64,000 nt of DNA from Methylococcus sp. (lineage in GTDB: Bacteria > Pseudomonadota > Gammaproteobacteria > Methylococcales > Methylococcaceae): assembly GCA_028688525.1 (NCBI GenBank), contig JAQTYA010000001.1, positions 25,906 to 89,905 of the forward strand, written 5' to 3'. Both the position numbers and the translations under genes were made by a program. The notes beneath the pieces were generated by a model. That model had not been told where the DNA came from and made no database searches. It worked only from the letters and a program-made list of their open reading frames with translations. Of this stretch, positions 38,201 through 47,405 are shown in pieces (position 1 is the stretch's first letter; the number at the start of each line of letters is the position of its first letter).

Positions 38201-38348
38201 CGACCTGGACCTGGACGTTGGTCACGTCGGGGAAGGCATCCACCGACAGTTTCTGCATCGCGGCGCCGCCGAAGCCAAGCAGGCAGAGGGTGATAATCAC
38301 AACGACGAGACGCTGTCGCAGCGCCGCGCGAATGAGGGATTCGATCAT
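35250..38348 (-). CDS. RND efflux permease, heavy-metal (CzcA/CusA) type
   Basis: A 1032-residue inner-membrane pump subunit of normal family length. The N-terminus (IRAALRQRL, LSVDAFPDVTNVQVQV, GRSPEEVERFVTVPLE) is that of the heavy-metal RND group. In TM4 the motif reads AIGIMVDGSVVVVEN: the second Asp and the Glu are present, but the first Asp of the CzcA zinc/cobalt type (DFG) is missing, as in the copper/silver (CusA) group. The metal cannot be named. No membrane fusion protein or outer-membrane factor gene is adjacent. It diverges from ubiX. Confidence 0.88.
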   Translation of the reverse strand: MIESLIRAALRQRLVVVIITLCLLGFGGAAMQKLSVDAFPDVTNVQVQVAAEAPGRSPEEVERFVTVPLEIAMTGLPGLAEMRSVNRNALSQINLVFSDETDVYFARQLVLERLIEAASQLPEGITPVLGPVSTGLGEVYQFTLERPDDGDRALTEQELTERRTIQDWVVRPLLRGIPGIAEINSIGGYERQYQVLANPDRLRHYGVSLKDIYTALALNNANSGGGKLPRYAEQYLIRGLGLIENIEDIRNIVLKESGGVPVFIRDVAEVKIGHAVRYGAVIKNGQTEAVGGIVMMIRGGNAKQIVTELKARIREINDKGMLPGGLKIVPYYDRTTLVDAAIGTVTKVLVEGIALVVVILLLYLGDVRSSLIVVATLVVTPLVTFMVMNRFGLSANLMSLGGLAIAIGIMVDGSVVVVENTFRHLGEMKDTGETKLQVVLRAAAEVGTPVLFGVGIICLVFLPLMTMTGLEGKLFAPLAYTIAIALFISLIVSLTLSPVLCAYLLKGGAEHDTRIIAAMKRPYLTILSAALLRPRSVAVMALALLASSLALFPLLGTSFIPEMKEGSIVTGINRAPSMSLDESVELETEAMRLVMQVPGIARAVSQLGRSQNPTDTQPENESTPILTLKPKEELPAGWDQDDVMDALAEKLKVLPGVQVVMAQPISDRVDEMVTGVRSDVAIKIFGDDLEVLKRKGDEIVHTLHSIRGASDIRMERISGQQYLTIDIDRWAIARHGINVQDINDIIETAIGGRESTQIYEGERRFQTVVRFPDGFRSSEEAIGKIMLQSHHGALVPLEHLAEIRLNDGPAQISREMAKRRIVIGANVRGRDLGGFVAELQKAVKQKVTLPEGYFLAWGGQFENLERAMNRLLVIIPITIAAIFFLLFLLFNSLRYAGLIILILPFASMGGIFSLFASGEYLSVPASVGFITLWGIAVLNGVVLVSYIRNLRETGVDHRTAIVEGCKQRFRPVMMTATVAMLGLVPFLFADGPGSEVQRPLAIVVIGGLVTSTLLTLVVLPTLYQWFEGKDAT

Positions 38349-38539
38349 GGGGAAGCGGTCTGTGGTTTATGGCAGGGCGGAGGAAAACCCTTGGAAATTC
38401 CAAGCCAAGTAGCTCTATCAACTGCGCGGCAGTTTAGCAGAAACCGCCTGCTCGGCCCGCGTCGGGAAGGGAGGGCGGAAATTCGGAATGGCTCGGGCTA
38501 CAATCGAGGCTCACGCACCGATTAGAAGCCAAGCTTGCC

Positions 38540-39133
38540 ATGCCACACCCGAAACGCATCATCGTAGGCATCAGCGGAGCCACCGGAATCGTTTACGGCG
38601 CTCGATTGCTGGAACTGCTCAAGGAAACCGCTGTAGAAACGCATTTGGTAGTGTCCCGCGCCGCCGACCTGACTCGGGCGCACGAGCTGGAACTGAGCGC
38701 ATCGGCGCTGCGCAATCTTGCCAGCGTGAGCTACGGCGCCACCGACGTCGGCGCGGCGCTGGCCAGCGGCTCGTTCCGGACCTCAGGCATGGTGATCCTG
38801 CCCTGTTCGATGAGGACGCTGGCGGAAATCGCCACCGGCGTGACCAGCACCTTACTGACCAGGGCCGCCGACGTGGTGCTGAAGGAGCGGCGGAGGCTGG
38901 TGCTGGTGGTGCGGGAGACGCCGCTGCACGCGATCCATCTGCGCAACATGCTCACCGTGACCGAATGCGGTGCCATCGTCATGCCGCCGGTGCCGGCGTT
39001 CTATACCCAGCCGCAGACCATCGACGACATGGTTACCGATACCGTGTGCCGCGTGCTGGATTTGTTCGACATCGATGTGGGGCAGACCAAGCGCTGGGGG
39101 GAGGACATCGATACGGGCTCTGCAACAGCCTAA
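38540..39133 (+). CDS. ubiX: Flavin prenyltransferase UbiX
   Basis: The 197-residue enzyme prenylates FMN for UbiD-type decarboxylases in ubiquinone synthesis. The motifs IIVGISGATGIVYGARLLE and LVVRETPLHAIHLRNM are diagnostic. Its TAA and the TAG of the leftward VOC gene share bases (CTAA at 39130-39133), so the transcripts converge with no spacer. Confidence 0.94.
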   Translation: MPHPKRIIVGISGATGIVYGARLLELLKETAVETHLVVSRAADLTRAHELELSASALRNLASVSYGATDVGAALASGSFRTSGMVILPCSMRTLAEIATGVTSTLLTRAADVVLKERRRLVLVVRETPLHAIHLRNMLTVTECGAIVMPPVPAFYTQPQTIDDMVTDTVCRVLDLFDIDVGQTKRWGEDIDTGSATA

Positions 39134-39489
39134 CCTTCGGCCCATTGCAGGTAACACACCACCGCGCCATCCGGATCGTGCAGACTGAACATTCGGGCAC
39201 CCCAGCTCGTTGCGGCGGGGGGCGGAGCGTCAACGGCGAGGCTTCGGTGTGCGGCGTCCACGTCTGCGACTTCGATGACCAGATGGACTCGGTCGCCGAC
39301 CGGGCCGAGTACCAAGGCCGCCTTTTCGCGGGCCGCATCCAGGATTTCCAGCTTCAGCCCGTTCAGGTCGAACATGCAGCCGCGGCCGTTCGGGCGATCC
39401 CATTGCCGCAAGACGGCGAAACCGAGCGTCTTGCCGTAGAAATCGGTCAAAGCCTCGAATTGCCTTGTCGCAAGCGCTACATAGCTCAC
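39130..39489 (-). CDS. VOC-superfamily (glyoxalase-like) protein
   Basis: A small 119-residue metal-type VOC domain of two beta-alpha-beta-beta-beta units ([21 protein letters not shown] and [18 protein letters not shown], with [16 protein letters not shown] at the end). It starts with GTG (39487-39489) overlapping the pyrD TGA. Substrate unknown. It is the last gene of the cofactor/pyrD operon. Confidence 0.72.
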   Translation of the reverse strand: MSYVALATRQFEALTDFYGKTLGFAVLRQWDRPNGRGCMFDLNGLKLEILDAAREKAALVLGPVGDRVHLVIEVADVDAAHRSLAVDAPPPAATSWGARMFSLHDPDGAVVCYLQWAEG

Positions 39490-40505
39490 GGCGTGGCTAG
39501 CGCTCGGCCGATCTCGGCCAGCAGGGCCGGGCCGCGGTAGATGAAGCCGGTGTAGACCTGTATCAGGCTGGCTCCGGCTTCGAGCTTCGCCATAGCATCC
39601 GCGCCGGAAAAGATACCGCCGCAGGCAATGATGGGTAACCGGCCTTGCAGCGCATCGGCCAGCCGGGCGACAACCTCGGTCGAAAGCGAAAACAGCGGTC
39701 TGCCGCTCAGGCCGCCGGCTTCTTCCGCATGCGCTAGTCCTTCCACTCCCGCTCTGGCAGCCGTGGTATTGGTGGCGATGACCGCGTCTACCCCATGGCG
39801 GACCAGGGCCCCGGCCAGCGCTTTGATTTCGTCCGAATCTATGTCCGGCGCGACCTTGAGCGCCAGCGGCACTCGCCTGCCGTACTCCCCGATCAACCGC
39901 TCGCGTTCCTGCATCAGCCCGCTCAACAATGCATCGAGCTGGGCGCCGAACTGCAGGCTGCGCAGGCCCGGCGTGTTGGGGGAGGACACGTTGAGGGTGA
40001 CGTAGTGGGCATACGGATAGACCGCATTCAGCCCGGCTCGGTAATCGTCCAGCGCCCATTCCACCGGAGTCGTCAGGTTCTTGCCGATGTTGATTCCCAG
40101 GATGCCGCGGTAGCGGGTTTGCCGGACACGGGCGATAAGGTGTTCGACGCCCGCGTTATTGAAGCCCATGCGGTTGATGATGGCACCCGCTTGTGGCAGC
40201 CGGAACAAGCGCGGCTTGGCATTGCCGGGCTGGGCGCGCGGGGTGACCGTACCGATTTCGAGGAAGCCGAAGCCGAGCGCCGCCAGCCCGTCGATGCAGT
40301 CGCCGTTCTTGTCCAGGCCTGCGGCCAGGCCGACCGGGTTGGGAAATTCGAGGCCCATGACGCTGCTGGGGCTGGCGGGCAGGGTTTGCCGCAACGGATT
40401 GGCCAGCCCCAGTTTCGACGCCGTTTGCAGGGCGGACAGGCTGAGTTCGTGCGTGGTTTCCGGGTTCAGGCGGAACAGCAGGGGGCGGAGCAGGTTTTCG
40501 TACAT
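39486..40505 (-). CDS. pyrD: Dihydroorotate dehydrogenase (quinone), class 2
   Basis: The 339-residue FMN enzyme oxidises dihydroorotate with quinone at the inner membrane. The class 2 N-terminal helix ([19 protein letters not shown]) docks to the membrane. [13 protein letters not shown] and the active-site [14 protein letters not shown] with catalytic Ser are present. It lies 13 bases after the MfnB-like gene. Confidence 0.95.
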   Translation of the reverse strand: MYENLLRPLLFRLNPETTHELSLSALQTASKLGLANPLRQTLPASPSSVMGLEFPNPVGLAAGLDKNGDCIDGLAALGFGFLEIGTVTPRAQPGNAKPRLFRLPQAGAIINRMGFNNAGVEHLIARVRQTRYRGILGINIGKNLTTPVEWALDDYRAGLNAVYPYAHYVTLNVSSPNTPGLRSLQFGAQLDALLSGLMQERERLIGEYGRRVPLALKVAPDIDSDEIKALAGALVRHGVDAVIATNTTAARAGVEGLAHAEEAGGLSGRPLFSLSTEVVARLADALQGRLPIIACGGIFSGADAMAKLEAGASLIQVYTGFIYRGPALLAEIGRALATP

Positions 40506-40518
40506 GGCGGACTCGGCG

Positions 40519-41208
40519 TCAGGTCCGGGACATTCGCGGGATCAGCCCGCGTACTTCAGCCAGGGCCGCGGGGTCGATTTCCGCAGTGCGGCGGCTCGCT
40601 TGGCAGAGTGCGCCGCGGAAGCCGAGGTAGTCGGGCTGGAGTGCGAGCAGTTCGGGAATGTCGGCGCTGCGTAGAGAACCGGCGAGTCCGCACATCAGGC
40701 CTTGCTCGCGGGTTTCGCCGACGAAGCGTTCGAGAACGGGGCGATCCAGTATTTCGGTCAGCGGTCCCGAGGTTTTGTCCTGGGTGTCCAGCATGGCGCC
40801 GGCGAAGCCCGATTTTTTCAGGCGGGCGATCCATTCGAAGTCCGGCAGATTGTCCGCGAACAGCACGGCGACCAGCCGGATGTCGCGGCCGGCCAGATGC
40901 GAGAGGGTGGCCAGGGTAGAGCCCCAGTCGCCGCCGCGGAACATGCCGATCTTGACGTAATCCACCCCGGTGGCGGCCATCGCCAGTACGGCGCGGCAGA
41001 CCGGGTCCGGGTCCAGCGGCAGGTCGCCGATGGTGGCGCTGACCGGCGCCGTGCCGCCCGCTGCGGCGACGATCCGGCCCACTTCTTCCACCGGCAGGGC
41101 ACCCAGGCTGCCGTACTCGGGCGCCTTGATGTCTACGATGTCGACGCCCGCCTCCAGGGCGATGCGGGCTTCGGCCGAGTTGCGGACGCTGGCGAGCATG
41201 CCGGTCAT
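40519..41208 (-). CDS. mfnB: (5-formylfuran-3-yl)methyl phosphate synthase-like protein (MfnB/DUF556)
   Basis: A 229-residue TIM-barrel protein of the archaeal MfnB group. In methanogens MfnB forms the furan ring of methanofuran from two glyceraldehyde 3-phosphates; methylotrophs use homologues for methylofuran-type cofactors. The N-terminus [15 protein letters not shown] and [13 protein letters not shown] (with the expected catalytic Lys) fit. I chose the ATG at 41206-41208, which overlaps the DUF447 stop by ATGA; a longer upstream frame exists but overlaps that gene. Confidence 0.85.
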   Translation of the reverse strand: MTGMLASVRNSAEARIALEAGVDIVDIKAPEYGSLGALPVEEVGRIVAAAGGTAPVSATIGDLPLDPDPVCRAVLAMAATGVDYVKIGMFRGGDWGSTLATLSHLAGRDIRLVAVLFADNLPDFEWIARLKKSGFAGAMLDTQDKTSGPLTEILDRPVLERFVGETREQGLMCGLAGSLRSADIPELLALQPDYLGFRGALCQASRRTAEIDPAALAEVRGLIPRMSRT

Positions 41209-41774
41209 TCGATTTCTCCCGCTCGGGCTTGGTGCGCTTCGACGGCCTCCATCAGCCAGTTCCAGGCCTCCAGTTCGCGCGGGCCGGCAGTTTTGTCGAG
41301 GCCGATGCGCAGATAATCCAGTTCGCGCTCGATCTTGCTCCAAGGCAGGAAATGCAAGCGGCTGACCAGGATGGCGGCTTCCAGCACGGCAAATTGGGCA
41401 CGGTTGAACCCGCGGAACGGGGCGTGGCTGGCCTCGTGTAGCGTTCGGAAATACAGCCGGGGTCGCTCGGGGTCGTCCTCGACGCGGCTCAGTTCGAGTT
41501 CGGCGTGTGCCAGTGCGGCGCTCAATCGGTGGCCCGGCACCCGGTCGGCGGACTCGGTCGGCCAGTCGCGGCGCCCGGTCAGGCAGCCGGCGAAGATCCG
41601 GACGTCGTCGCAATAATTGACCACGGCGCAGCCGGAGGCCATGACGTTGTCCAGGGTCAGGGAGGGCCGGAACGGCATGACCAGAATTTCGGCGTCCAAC
41701 ACATGGACACCCATGGGGGCGATGCGTACCGGTCCGCCGGGGATGGCGGTGGTCACCAGGGTTTCGCGGATCAT
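41205..41774 (-). CDS. DUF447 protein of the methylotroph C1-cofactor set
   Basis: A protein of 189 residues. The N-terminus (IRETLVTTAIPGGPVRIAPMGV) is typical of DUF447, a flavin-reductase-like split-barrel family shared by methanogens and H4MPT-using methylotrophs. The biochemical role in the cofactor pathway is not known to me. It lies three bases after the DUF6513 gene and overlaps mfnB. Confidence 0.82.
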   Translation of the reverse strand: MIRETLVTTAIPGGPVRIAPMGVHVLDAEILVMPFRPSLTLDNVMASGCAVVNYCDDVRIFAGCLTGRRDWPTESADRVPGHRLSAALAHAELELSRVEDDPERPRLYFRTLHEASHAPFRGFNRAQFAVLEAAILVSRLHFLPWSKIERELDYLRIGLDKTAGPRELEAWNWLMEAVEAHQARAGEIE

Positions 41775-41777
41775 GGA

Positions 41778-43175
41778 TTACTCTTCGGAGGGTTGGTGCA
41801 GCGTGCTGCCGGCCGGTTTGTAGGCATGGGGATCGATCTTTTCTTCAGCTGGATCGAGCGCGCACCCCCAGTCCAACACTTCGTCCTGGGCGTAGCGCTT
41901 GCCGAGCTGCCAGGCTATCTGTGCCCGTGCCAGTTCCACGCCGAGATAGAAGGCGTGACCGCCGTCGTGTTCCACTCCCAGCGCAGGATAGAGCTGGAAC
42001 GGGTCGGTGGCGCTGTGGAAGCCGTCGCGGTTGAAAATGTGGATGCCCGAGGCACTGATCTGGATGCGGTAGCTGGGATCGCGGATGGCCTGGGCCAGTT
42101 CCCGGATTTCTGTTTCGCTGTAAGGATAAGGCGCGCGCTCGTGCAAGGCCATCAGGCCGTCGCCCATGTGCTTGGGCAGGGCATTGAGCTCATGGGCGGC
42201 GAACATGATCCGCCGCGCCAAGTCGGCTTCGGCTACCGCCCGGCGCGCATGTTTGCTGACCTGGGTCGCCAGGATGGCGCGGATATCCAGTTCAGAGCAG
42301 ACGCCAAGCAGCATGGCGTTGATGCCCGAGGTGTCGGCATGGGTCAGCTCGGTGAGGTTGCCGACGCCCATCATGATCTCGACATCCGGATGGCGGCGGC
42401 GGGTTTCGTGGTAGCGCACCAGGGAATCGGCGAAGCCGAAATGGATGGGATCGAGGATGGGATCGACCAGGAACGGCTTACCCCGCGAACGCATGCCGGC
42501 AATGGCGCGGTCCAGCGAGTCCAGATCTCCGTGCTTGGCGGGGATCAGAACCGGAATCGCAGCGATTTCATCGGCGACCCATAGCGAATCCTCGTGCAGG
42601 CTGAGCAGATAATCGGCGCCGGCCTTGCCGCCGCGCAGCAGGTCCTCGTTGTCCAGCGAATCGACGCTGACCCGGTAGCCTTCCGCCTTGAGGGCGGCGA
42701 CTGTCGCTTCCAAATGGGGGAAGGGCGTGGCCGGCAGGCAGCCGATGTCGATGACGTCTGCGCCGTGCTCCCGGTAGTCCGCGGCTCGGCGGAGCACGCC
42801 GTCGATTTCCAGGTGCGGCGCGTCGACGATTTCCGCGAAGATTTTCAGCGCGTAGCGGTTCAGGTCGGGTTGCTTGGCGGCCCTCCCGAAATATTCCGGC
42901 AGGTCGCGCAACTCCTCAGGCCCGCGTTCCACCGGCAAACCCAGATCCTGAGACAGGGTTTCGAGGTCGCCGCGGCAGCGCCCCGGCACCAGGATGCGGT
43001 CGGCGCCGAAGGTATCCTTGAGGCGGCGGCGAATCATGTCCGCAGTCATCAGCGCGGCCACGCTGAGGCCGAGCTGGTGCACCGTGTAATCGAACTCCGG
43101 TGCCATCTCCTCGAGAATCCGGCGGAGCTGCTTCTCGGCTAGCTTGCCGGTGAGGAACAGGATGTGTTCCGCCAT
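41778..43175 (-). CDS. Dihydropteroate synthase-like protein (DUF6513) of the C1-cofactor set
   Basis: A protein of 465 residues. The N-terminal ~140 (MAEHILFLTGKLAEKQLRRIL) are the DUF6513 extension. The middle resembles a dihydropteroate synthase barrel (ADVIDIGCLPATPF, YRVSVDSL, FLVDPILDP). The C-terminal part (DGGHAFYLGVELARAQIAW) is specific to this family, known from H4MPT-cofactor clusters of methylotrophs. The start ATG at 43173-43175 is the first of a four- or five-gene leftward operon. Confidence 0.86.
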   Translation of the reverse strand: MAEHILFLTGKLAEKQLRRILEEMAPEFDYTVHQLGLSVAALMTADMIRRRLKDTFGADRILVPGRCRGDLETLSQDLGLPVERGPEELRDLPEYFGRAAKQPDLNRYALKIFAEIVDAPHLEIDGVLRRAADYREHGADVIDIGCLPATPFPHLEATVAALKAEGYRVSVDSLDNEDLLRGGKAGADYLLSLHEDSLWVADEIAAIPVLIPAKHGDLDSLDRAIAGMRSRGKPFLVDPILDPIHFGFADSLVRYHETRRRHPDVEIMMGVGNLTELTHADTSGINAMLLGVCSELDIRAILATQVSKHARRAVAEADLARRIMFAAHELNALPKHMGDGLMALHERAPYPYSETEIRELAQAIRDPSYRIQISASGIHIFNRDGFHSATDPFQLYPALGVEHDGGHAFYLGVELARAQIAWQLGKRYAQDEVLDWGCALDPAEEKIDPHAYKPAGSTLHQPSEE

Positions 43176-43243
43176 GGGTGAACGCGTGGATATCCGGGGT
43201 TGGAGGCGAGGGTATCGGAGTATAGCAGGCCCGCCGGCCGCGA

Positions 43244-46200
43244 TCAGAGACCGATGACCGGATGCTGCCGCAGGAATTCTTCGAATTCCGGAGCCGGCAA
43301 AGGCTTGCTGATGAGAAAGCCCTGCGCCTGATCGCAGCCGAGCTCTCGGAAACAGGCCAGTTGTGCCTGGGTTTCGATGCCCTCGACGGTGCAGCTGAGT
43401 TCCAGGCTCTTGGCCAGCGAGACTATGGCGCGGGAGATCGACAGGTTGTTGCCGTCGTCGGCGCCCCAAGGAACGAATTCGCGCGCAACCTTGAGGTGAT
43501 TCAAAGGTAGGCGGCGGAGGTAGCTGAGCGAGGAATAGCCGGTACCGAAATCGTCGATGGAGAAATTGAGGCCGATGCGCTTGAGCTCCGTGAGCGTGCG
43601 AAGCACGGCATCCACGTCCTGCAGCAGCAGGCGCTCGGTCAGCTCCAGTTCCAGCCGGGCCGGGTCCACTCCGGTTTCGGTGAGGGTGTCGCCGATGAGG
43701 TTGACGAAGTTCGGATCGCGGAACTGGCTGGCGGAGATGTTGACAGCGATGCGGATCGGCATCAGGCCTGCCATCTGCCAATCGGCAATCTGGCGACAGG
43801 CTGTCTTGATCGCCCATGCCCCTAACGGGACGATCAAGCCGCTGTCCTCGGCGACCTGGATGAATTCACTGGGTGGTACCTGGCCGAGGTCCGGACTGTT
43901 CCAGCGGGATAAGGCTTCGGCGCCGGTGACCCGGCCATTGCGAAGGTCCATCTGAGGCTGGAAGGCCAGATCCAGTTCGCCGTTTTCTACAGCCCGCCGC
44001 AGCCGGGTTTCAATCGCCAGCAAACGGCTGGCACGGCGATTGAGTTCTGGGGTGAAAAATTCGTAGTTGCCGCGGCCTTTCTCCTTGGCCAGAAACATCG
44101 CGGCATCGGCGCTGCGGAGCAGGCCGTCGGCATCGCGGGAATCTTCCGGGAACAGGCTGATGCCGCCGCTGAGGCTGGCGTACAGCTCGTGGCCGTCGAC
44201 GCTTACCGGCGCCTTGAGCATTTCGATGGCGCCGTTGGCGATGCGCGATGCGTAGCCGATATCGTCCAAGTCCTCCATGAGCACGGCAAATTCGTCGCCG
44301 CCGATGCGCGCCAACGTGTCGCGGGGGCCCAGGCGCTCTTCGAGTCGGCGGCTGACTTCCAGCAGCAGGCCGTCGCCCGTATCGTGCCCCAGGCTGTCGT
44401 TGATCAGCTTGAAGCGGTCGACGTCGAGAAACAGCAGGCCCAGCCGGCTGCCGTCCACCAACGATTGCGTCACGGCCTGTTCCAGCCGCTGCTGGAACAG
44501 GAGCCGGTTCGGCAACTGCGTGAGCGGATCGTGATGCGCCAGGTAATCGAGATAACGGCGGCTTTGGCGCAATTCGGCTTCGAAGCTGTTGCGCTCGGTG
44601 ATGTCGTTGTTCACCTCGACGATGGCGCGGGGCAGGCCGTTCTCGTCCCGGCACAGTTCCCAGTGGGTGGCGACGGCGCGTTCGCGGCCGTCCCGGTCGA
44701 GGTGGGTCAACTCGCCCTTCCAGTAACCTTGATCGAGCACCTGCTGGCGGATCGTGGGCAAGGGCAGCGGGAAACGGCTGCCGAGTAACTCCTGGGATTT
44801 GCGGCCCAGCGCTTCTTCCGTGCTCCAACCGTAAAATTTCTCGGCGTAGGCATTCCAGAAGATGACTCGGTCGTCGAGATCCCGAGCCAGGACGTGGGCG
44901 TGCTTGAGCAATTCGGATTGTTGGCTCAGGGCCGCTGCCTGGCCGATGAGTTCCTGTTCTGCCTGCTTGAGCGAAGTCACTTCGCCGAACGTGATGACCA
45001 GGCCTTCCACGCAGCAGTTGTCCCGCGACCGGTAGGGCAAGATATTCCGCAGATACCAGGCACCGTGACGATCTTGTATCTCGCGACTTTTGGGGACGGC
45101 GCCCGCCAGCACTCCGGCGGCGTCCGCGAACAGTTCGCCGTCTGCGAAATGATGGACGATGTCGCCGAACGGCCGCCCGATGTCGCTGGGAATCAGGTGC
45201 ATCAAGCGGTTGCAGGCTGGGGTGTAGCGCCGGATGTTGAGTTCGCGGTCGAGGAACAGTATCGCCAGGTCGGTGCTGACCAGGACATTGCTCAGATCGT
45301 TGCTGGTGGATTCCAGCTCCATGACCTTGGCGTCCAGCGCGGCGTTGGCTGCGGTGAGCTCTCCGTTGAGCGACTGCAGCTCTTCCCGTGAGCTCTCCAG
45401 CTCCTCGTTGGCCGACTGGAGCTCTTCGTTCATGGCCATGACTTCTTCGTTCGCTGCCCGAAGCTCGTCAGTGGCACGGCGGGTGCGCTCGATGGTGCGC
45501 TGCAGATCCTCGCGGGTGGCCTCCAACTCCCGTTCCAGCTGTTGCAGTAGCCAGTCTTCGCCGCCCTTGCCGCTCATCGGTACGATCGAGGCGGCCGGGG
45601 GCTCCGCTTCGAAGCCGATCAACAGCCACTCCGAGGCCTCGCCGTCGGCCATCGGCGTGACGCTGACGCGGACTGCCACCGGAGCCGCTCCGGCGGTGAT
45701 GCAGTTCGCTACCATAACCACCTTGCAGGCTTCGCGCCGGCACTGGTCCAAGGCCGAACGCAGCGTGGCGCGCAGACCGGGCTTGATGAGCTTGAGCAGG
45801 TCCAGGGAGGGTTCGCCGGGCGGAAGCTCCAGGTACGGCTGGGTGTTCCCGCTGATGTAGGTGATCCGGTATTTGTGGTCAGCTACGATTAGGCCGGGGG
45901 CGTGCCGTTCCAGCAGACTGCGGTAACGCCGCTCCTGCAGCTCTCGATCATCGGCGTCAGCCGGGAACGCGCGGCTCTCTGTGAGTTGCCCGGCGCTTTT
46001 GGCGGGCAGCAGCGGCAGGTTGGGCCGGGCTGCTACGGCATCGTCGCTGCGCCGGAAGATGCGCCAAGGTTTCGAGACTTCCTGGAACAGCGGACCGGCC
46101 TCCCCTAGGCTTTCCGAGCTGCCCAGAAACAAGTGACCGCCGGGATTGAGTATGAAGTGAAAAATTTCAAGCAGTTTTTGCTGCGTCTGGGCATTCAGAT

Positions 46201-47392
46201 AGATCAGCACGTTCCGGCAGACTACCAAGTCCAGCTTCGAAAACGGCGGATCGCTGACGAGGTTATGCGGGGCGAATACGATGGATTCGCGTATGTGCTT
46301 GGCGATCCGGTAGCCGGAGCCGTCGCGTACGAAGTAACGCTGGCGGCGGGACTCGGAAACTTCCGCCATTGCCGTTTCGGAGTAATGTCCGGCGCGGGCG
46401 ACGTCCAGGGCATCGGTGTCCACGTCGGTTGCGAATATCTGCAATTTGCGGCGCCGCTGCGTCCGATCCAGATATTCTGCCAGCAGAATCGCTAGGGAAT
46501 AGGCTTCTTCCCCGGTCGAACAACCGGCGATCCAGCAGCGGACCGGGCGCTCCGTGCTTTCTCCGCCGCAAGCGGCCGGGACGGCGGTGGACGCGAATAC
46601 CTTAAAAGCTTCCGCATCGCGGAAAAAGGCGGTTACGCCGATTAGCAGATCTTCGGCCAAGTCCTCGAGTTCGCCGGCGTTTTCCTTGAGCATATCTAGG
46701 TATCCTTCCATGTGAGCTATGCGCGCCATGCCCATGCGCCGTTCGATGCGGCGCAGCAGGGTGGGCGGCTTGTAAGGGCTGAGATCGGTGCCGGTATGCT
46801 CATGTACCAGAGCTAGGATGGCCGCCAGCTTGGCATTGTCGTCCCTTGCCTCTTCCTCGGCGCCGCCGCCGTTCGCCCAGCGCTCGACGGTTTGCGCCAA
46901 TGCACCGGGGGCAGGCTTGCCGGCATCGGCCGCCGTCAGCAATAACCCGCCTGCGCGCCGCACCGCGCTTGCCAGGGCGCCGTCGCAGCCGATCGGGCCG
47001 GCCAGTGCGACGACTGCCGTCCGCGCGTGGCTTTCCGCCGGCAGGGAGCGCAGGAAGCATTCGAGCGGATGGCCTTCCGGCGGAGGGTTGCACAACCGTA
47101 TCCGGCCGTCGGCCACGGTCAAGTGCTGCCCGTGCGGCGGCACGTACATTCGGCCGGGGAGGATGGGGGCGCCGGTCTGGGCGACTTCCATAGCCAGTTG
47201 CGCCTGGGACGAAATCCGCTCCGCTAGCGTATCGTCCGGAGGATCGAGCAAGAAAAACCCCGCTTTGCAGTCCGCGGCGAACGCACGGAAGAAGTCTTCC
47301 GGCGACCCCTCGGCAGTACCGAGAACGGCGACATAGCGGCTGGAGCCGCCAGGAGCTTGCTCTTGGACCATGCCGACGGGCGCCTCGATCAT
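43244..47392 (-). CDS. CheB-like/CheR/PAS/GGDEF/EAL multidomain signalling protein
   Basis: A protein of 1382 residues. Residues ~15-175 follow a CheB methylesterase fold but have GTAEGS instead of the GxSxGG serine and lack the catalytic His. Residues ~190-450 are a CheR methyltransferase with the SAM-binding GCSTGEEAY (near 290) and CRNVLIYL. A long coiled coil (~610-715, Glu/Leu/Asn-rich) leads to PAS domains (~715-830 and ~850-960). GGDEF follows (near 1032, intact) and then EAL (EALSRW near 1158, DDFGTGYSSL, EGIET). It could couple receptor methylation to cyclic di-GMP. It is close to pgi and probably shares no function with it. Confidence 0.88.
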   Translation of the reverse strand: MIEAPVGMVQEQAPGGSSRYVAVLGTAEGSPEDFFRAFAADCKAGFFLLDPPDDTLAERISSQAQLAMEVAQTGAPILPGRMYVPPHGQHLTVADGRIRLCNPPPEGHPLECFLRSLPAESHARTAVVALAGPIGCDGALASAVRRAGGLLLTAADAGKPAPGALAQTVERWANGGGAEEEARDDNAKLAAILALVHEHTGTDLSPYKPPTLLRRIERRMGMARIAHMEGYLDMLKENAGELEDLAEDLLIGVTAFFRDAEAFKVFASTAVPAACGGESTERPVRCWIAGCSTGEEAYSLAILLAEYLDRTQRRRKLQIFATDVDTDALDVARAGHYSETAMAEVSESRRQRYFVRDGSGYRIAKHIRESIVFAPHNLVSDPPFSKLDLVVCRNVLIYLNAQTQQKLLEIFHFILNPGGHLFLGSSESLGEAGPLFQEVSKPWRIFRRSDDAVAARPNLPLLPAKSAGQLTESRAFPADADDRELQERRYRSLLERHAPGLIVADHKYRITYISGNTQPYLELPPGEPSLDLLKLIKPGLRATLRSALDQCRREACKVVMVANCITAGAAPVAVRVSVTPMADGEASEWLLIGFEAEPPAASIVPMSGKGGEDWLLQQLERELEATREDLQRTIERTRRATDELRAANEEVMAMNEELQSANEELESSREELQSLNGELTAANAALDAKVMELESTSNDLSNVLVSTDLAILFLDRELNIRRYTPACNRLMHLIPSDIGRPFGDIVHHFADGELFADAAGVLAGAVPKSREIQDRHGAWYLRNILPYRSRDNCCVEGLVITFGEVTSLKQAEQELIGQAAALSQQSELLKHAHVLARDLDDRVIFWNAYAEKFYGWSTEEALGRKSQELLGSRFPLPLPTIRQQVLDQGYWKGELTHLDRDGRERAVATHWELCRDENGLPRAIVEVNNDITERNSFEAELRQSRRYLDYLAHHDPLTQLPNRLLFQQRLEQAVTQSLVDGSRLGLLFLDVDRFKLINDSLGHDTGDGLLLEVSRRLEERLGPRDTLARIGGDEFAVLMEDLDDIGYASRIANGAIEMLKAPVSVDGHELYASLSGGISLFPEDSRDADGLLRSADAAMFLAKEKGRGNYEFFTPELNRRASRLLAIETRLRRAVENGELDLAFQPQMDLRNGRVTGAEALSRWNSPDLGQVPPSEFIQVAEDSGLIVPLGAWAIKTACRQIADWQMAGLMPIRIAVNISASQFRDPNFVNLIGDTLTETGVDPARLELELTERLLLQDVDAVLRTLTELKRIGLNFSIDDFGTGYSSLSYLRRLPLNHLKVAREFVPWGADDGNNLSISRAIVSLAKSLELSCTVEGIETQAQLACFRELGCDQAQGFLISKPLPAPEFEEFLRQHPVIGL

Positions 47393-47405
47393 GCGAAGGG
47401 AGGCT

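Noticed and set aside
38488-39540. 350-codon frame overlapping ubiX
   Set aside because: The text is Arg/Gly/Ala-rich and without a family; ubiX is intact in the other frame.
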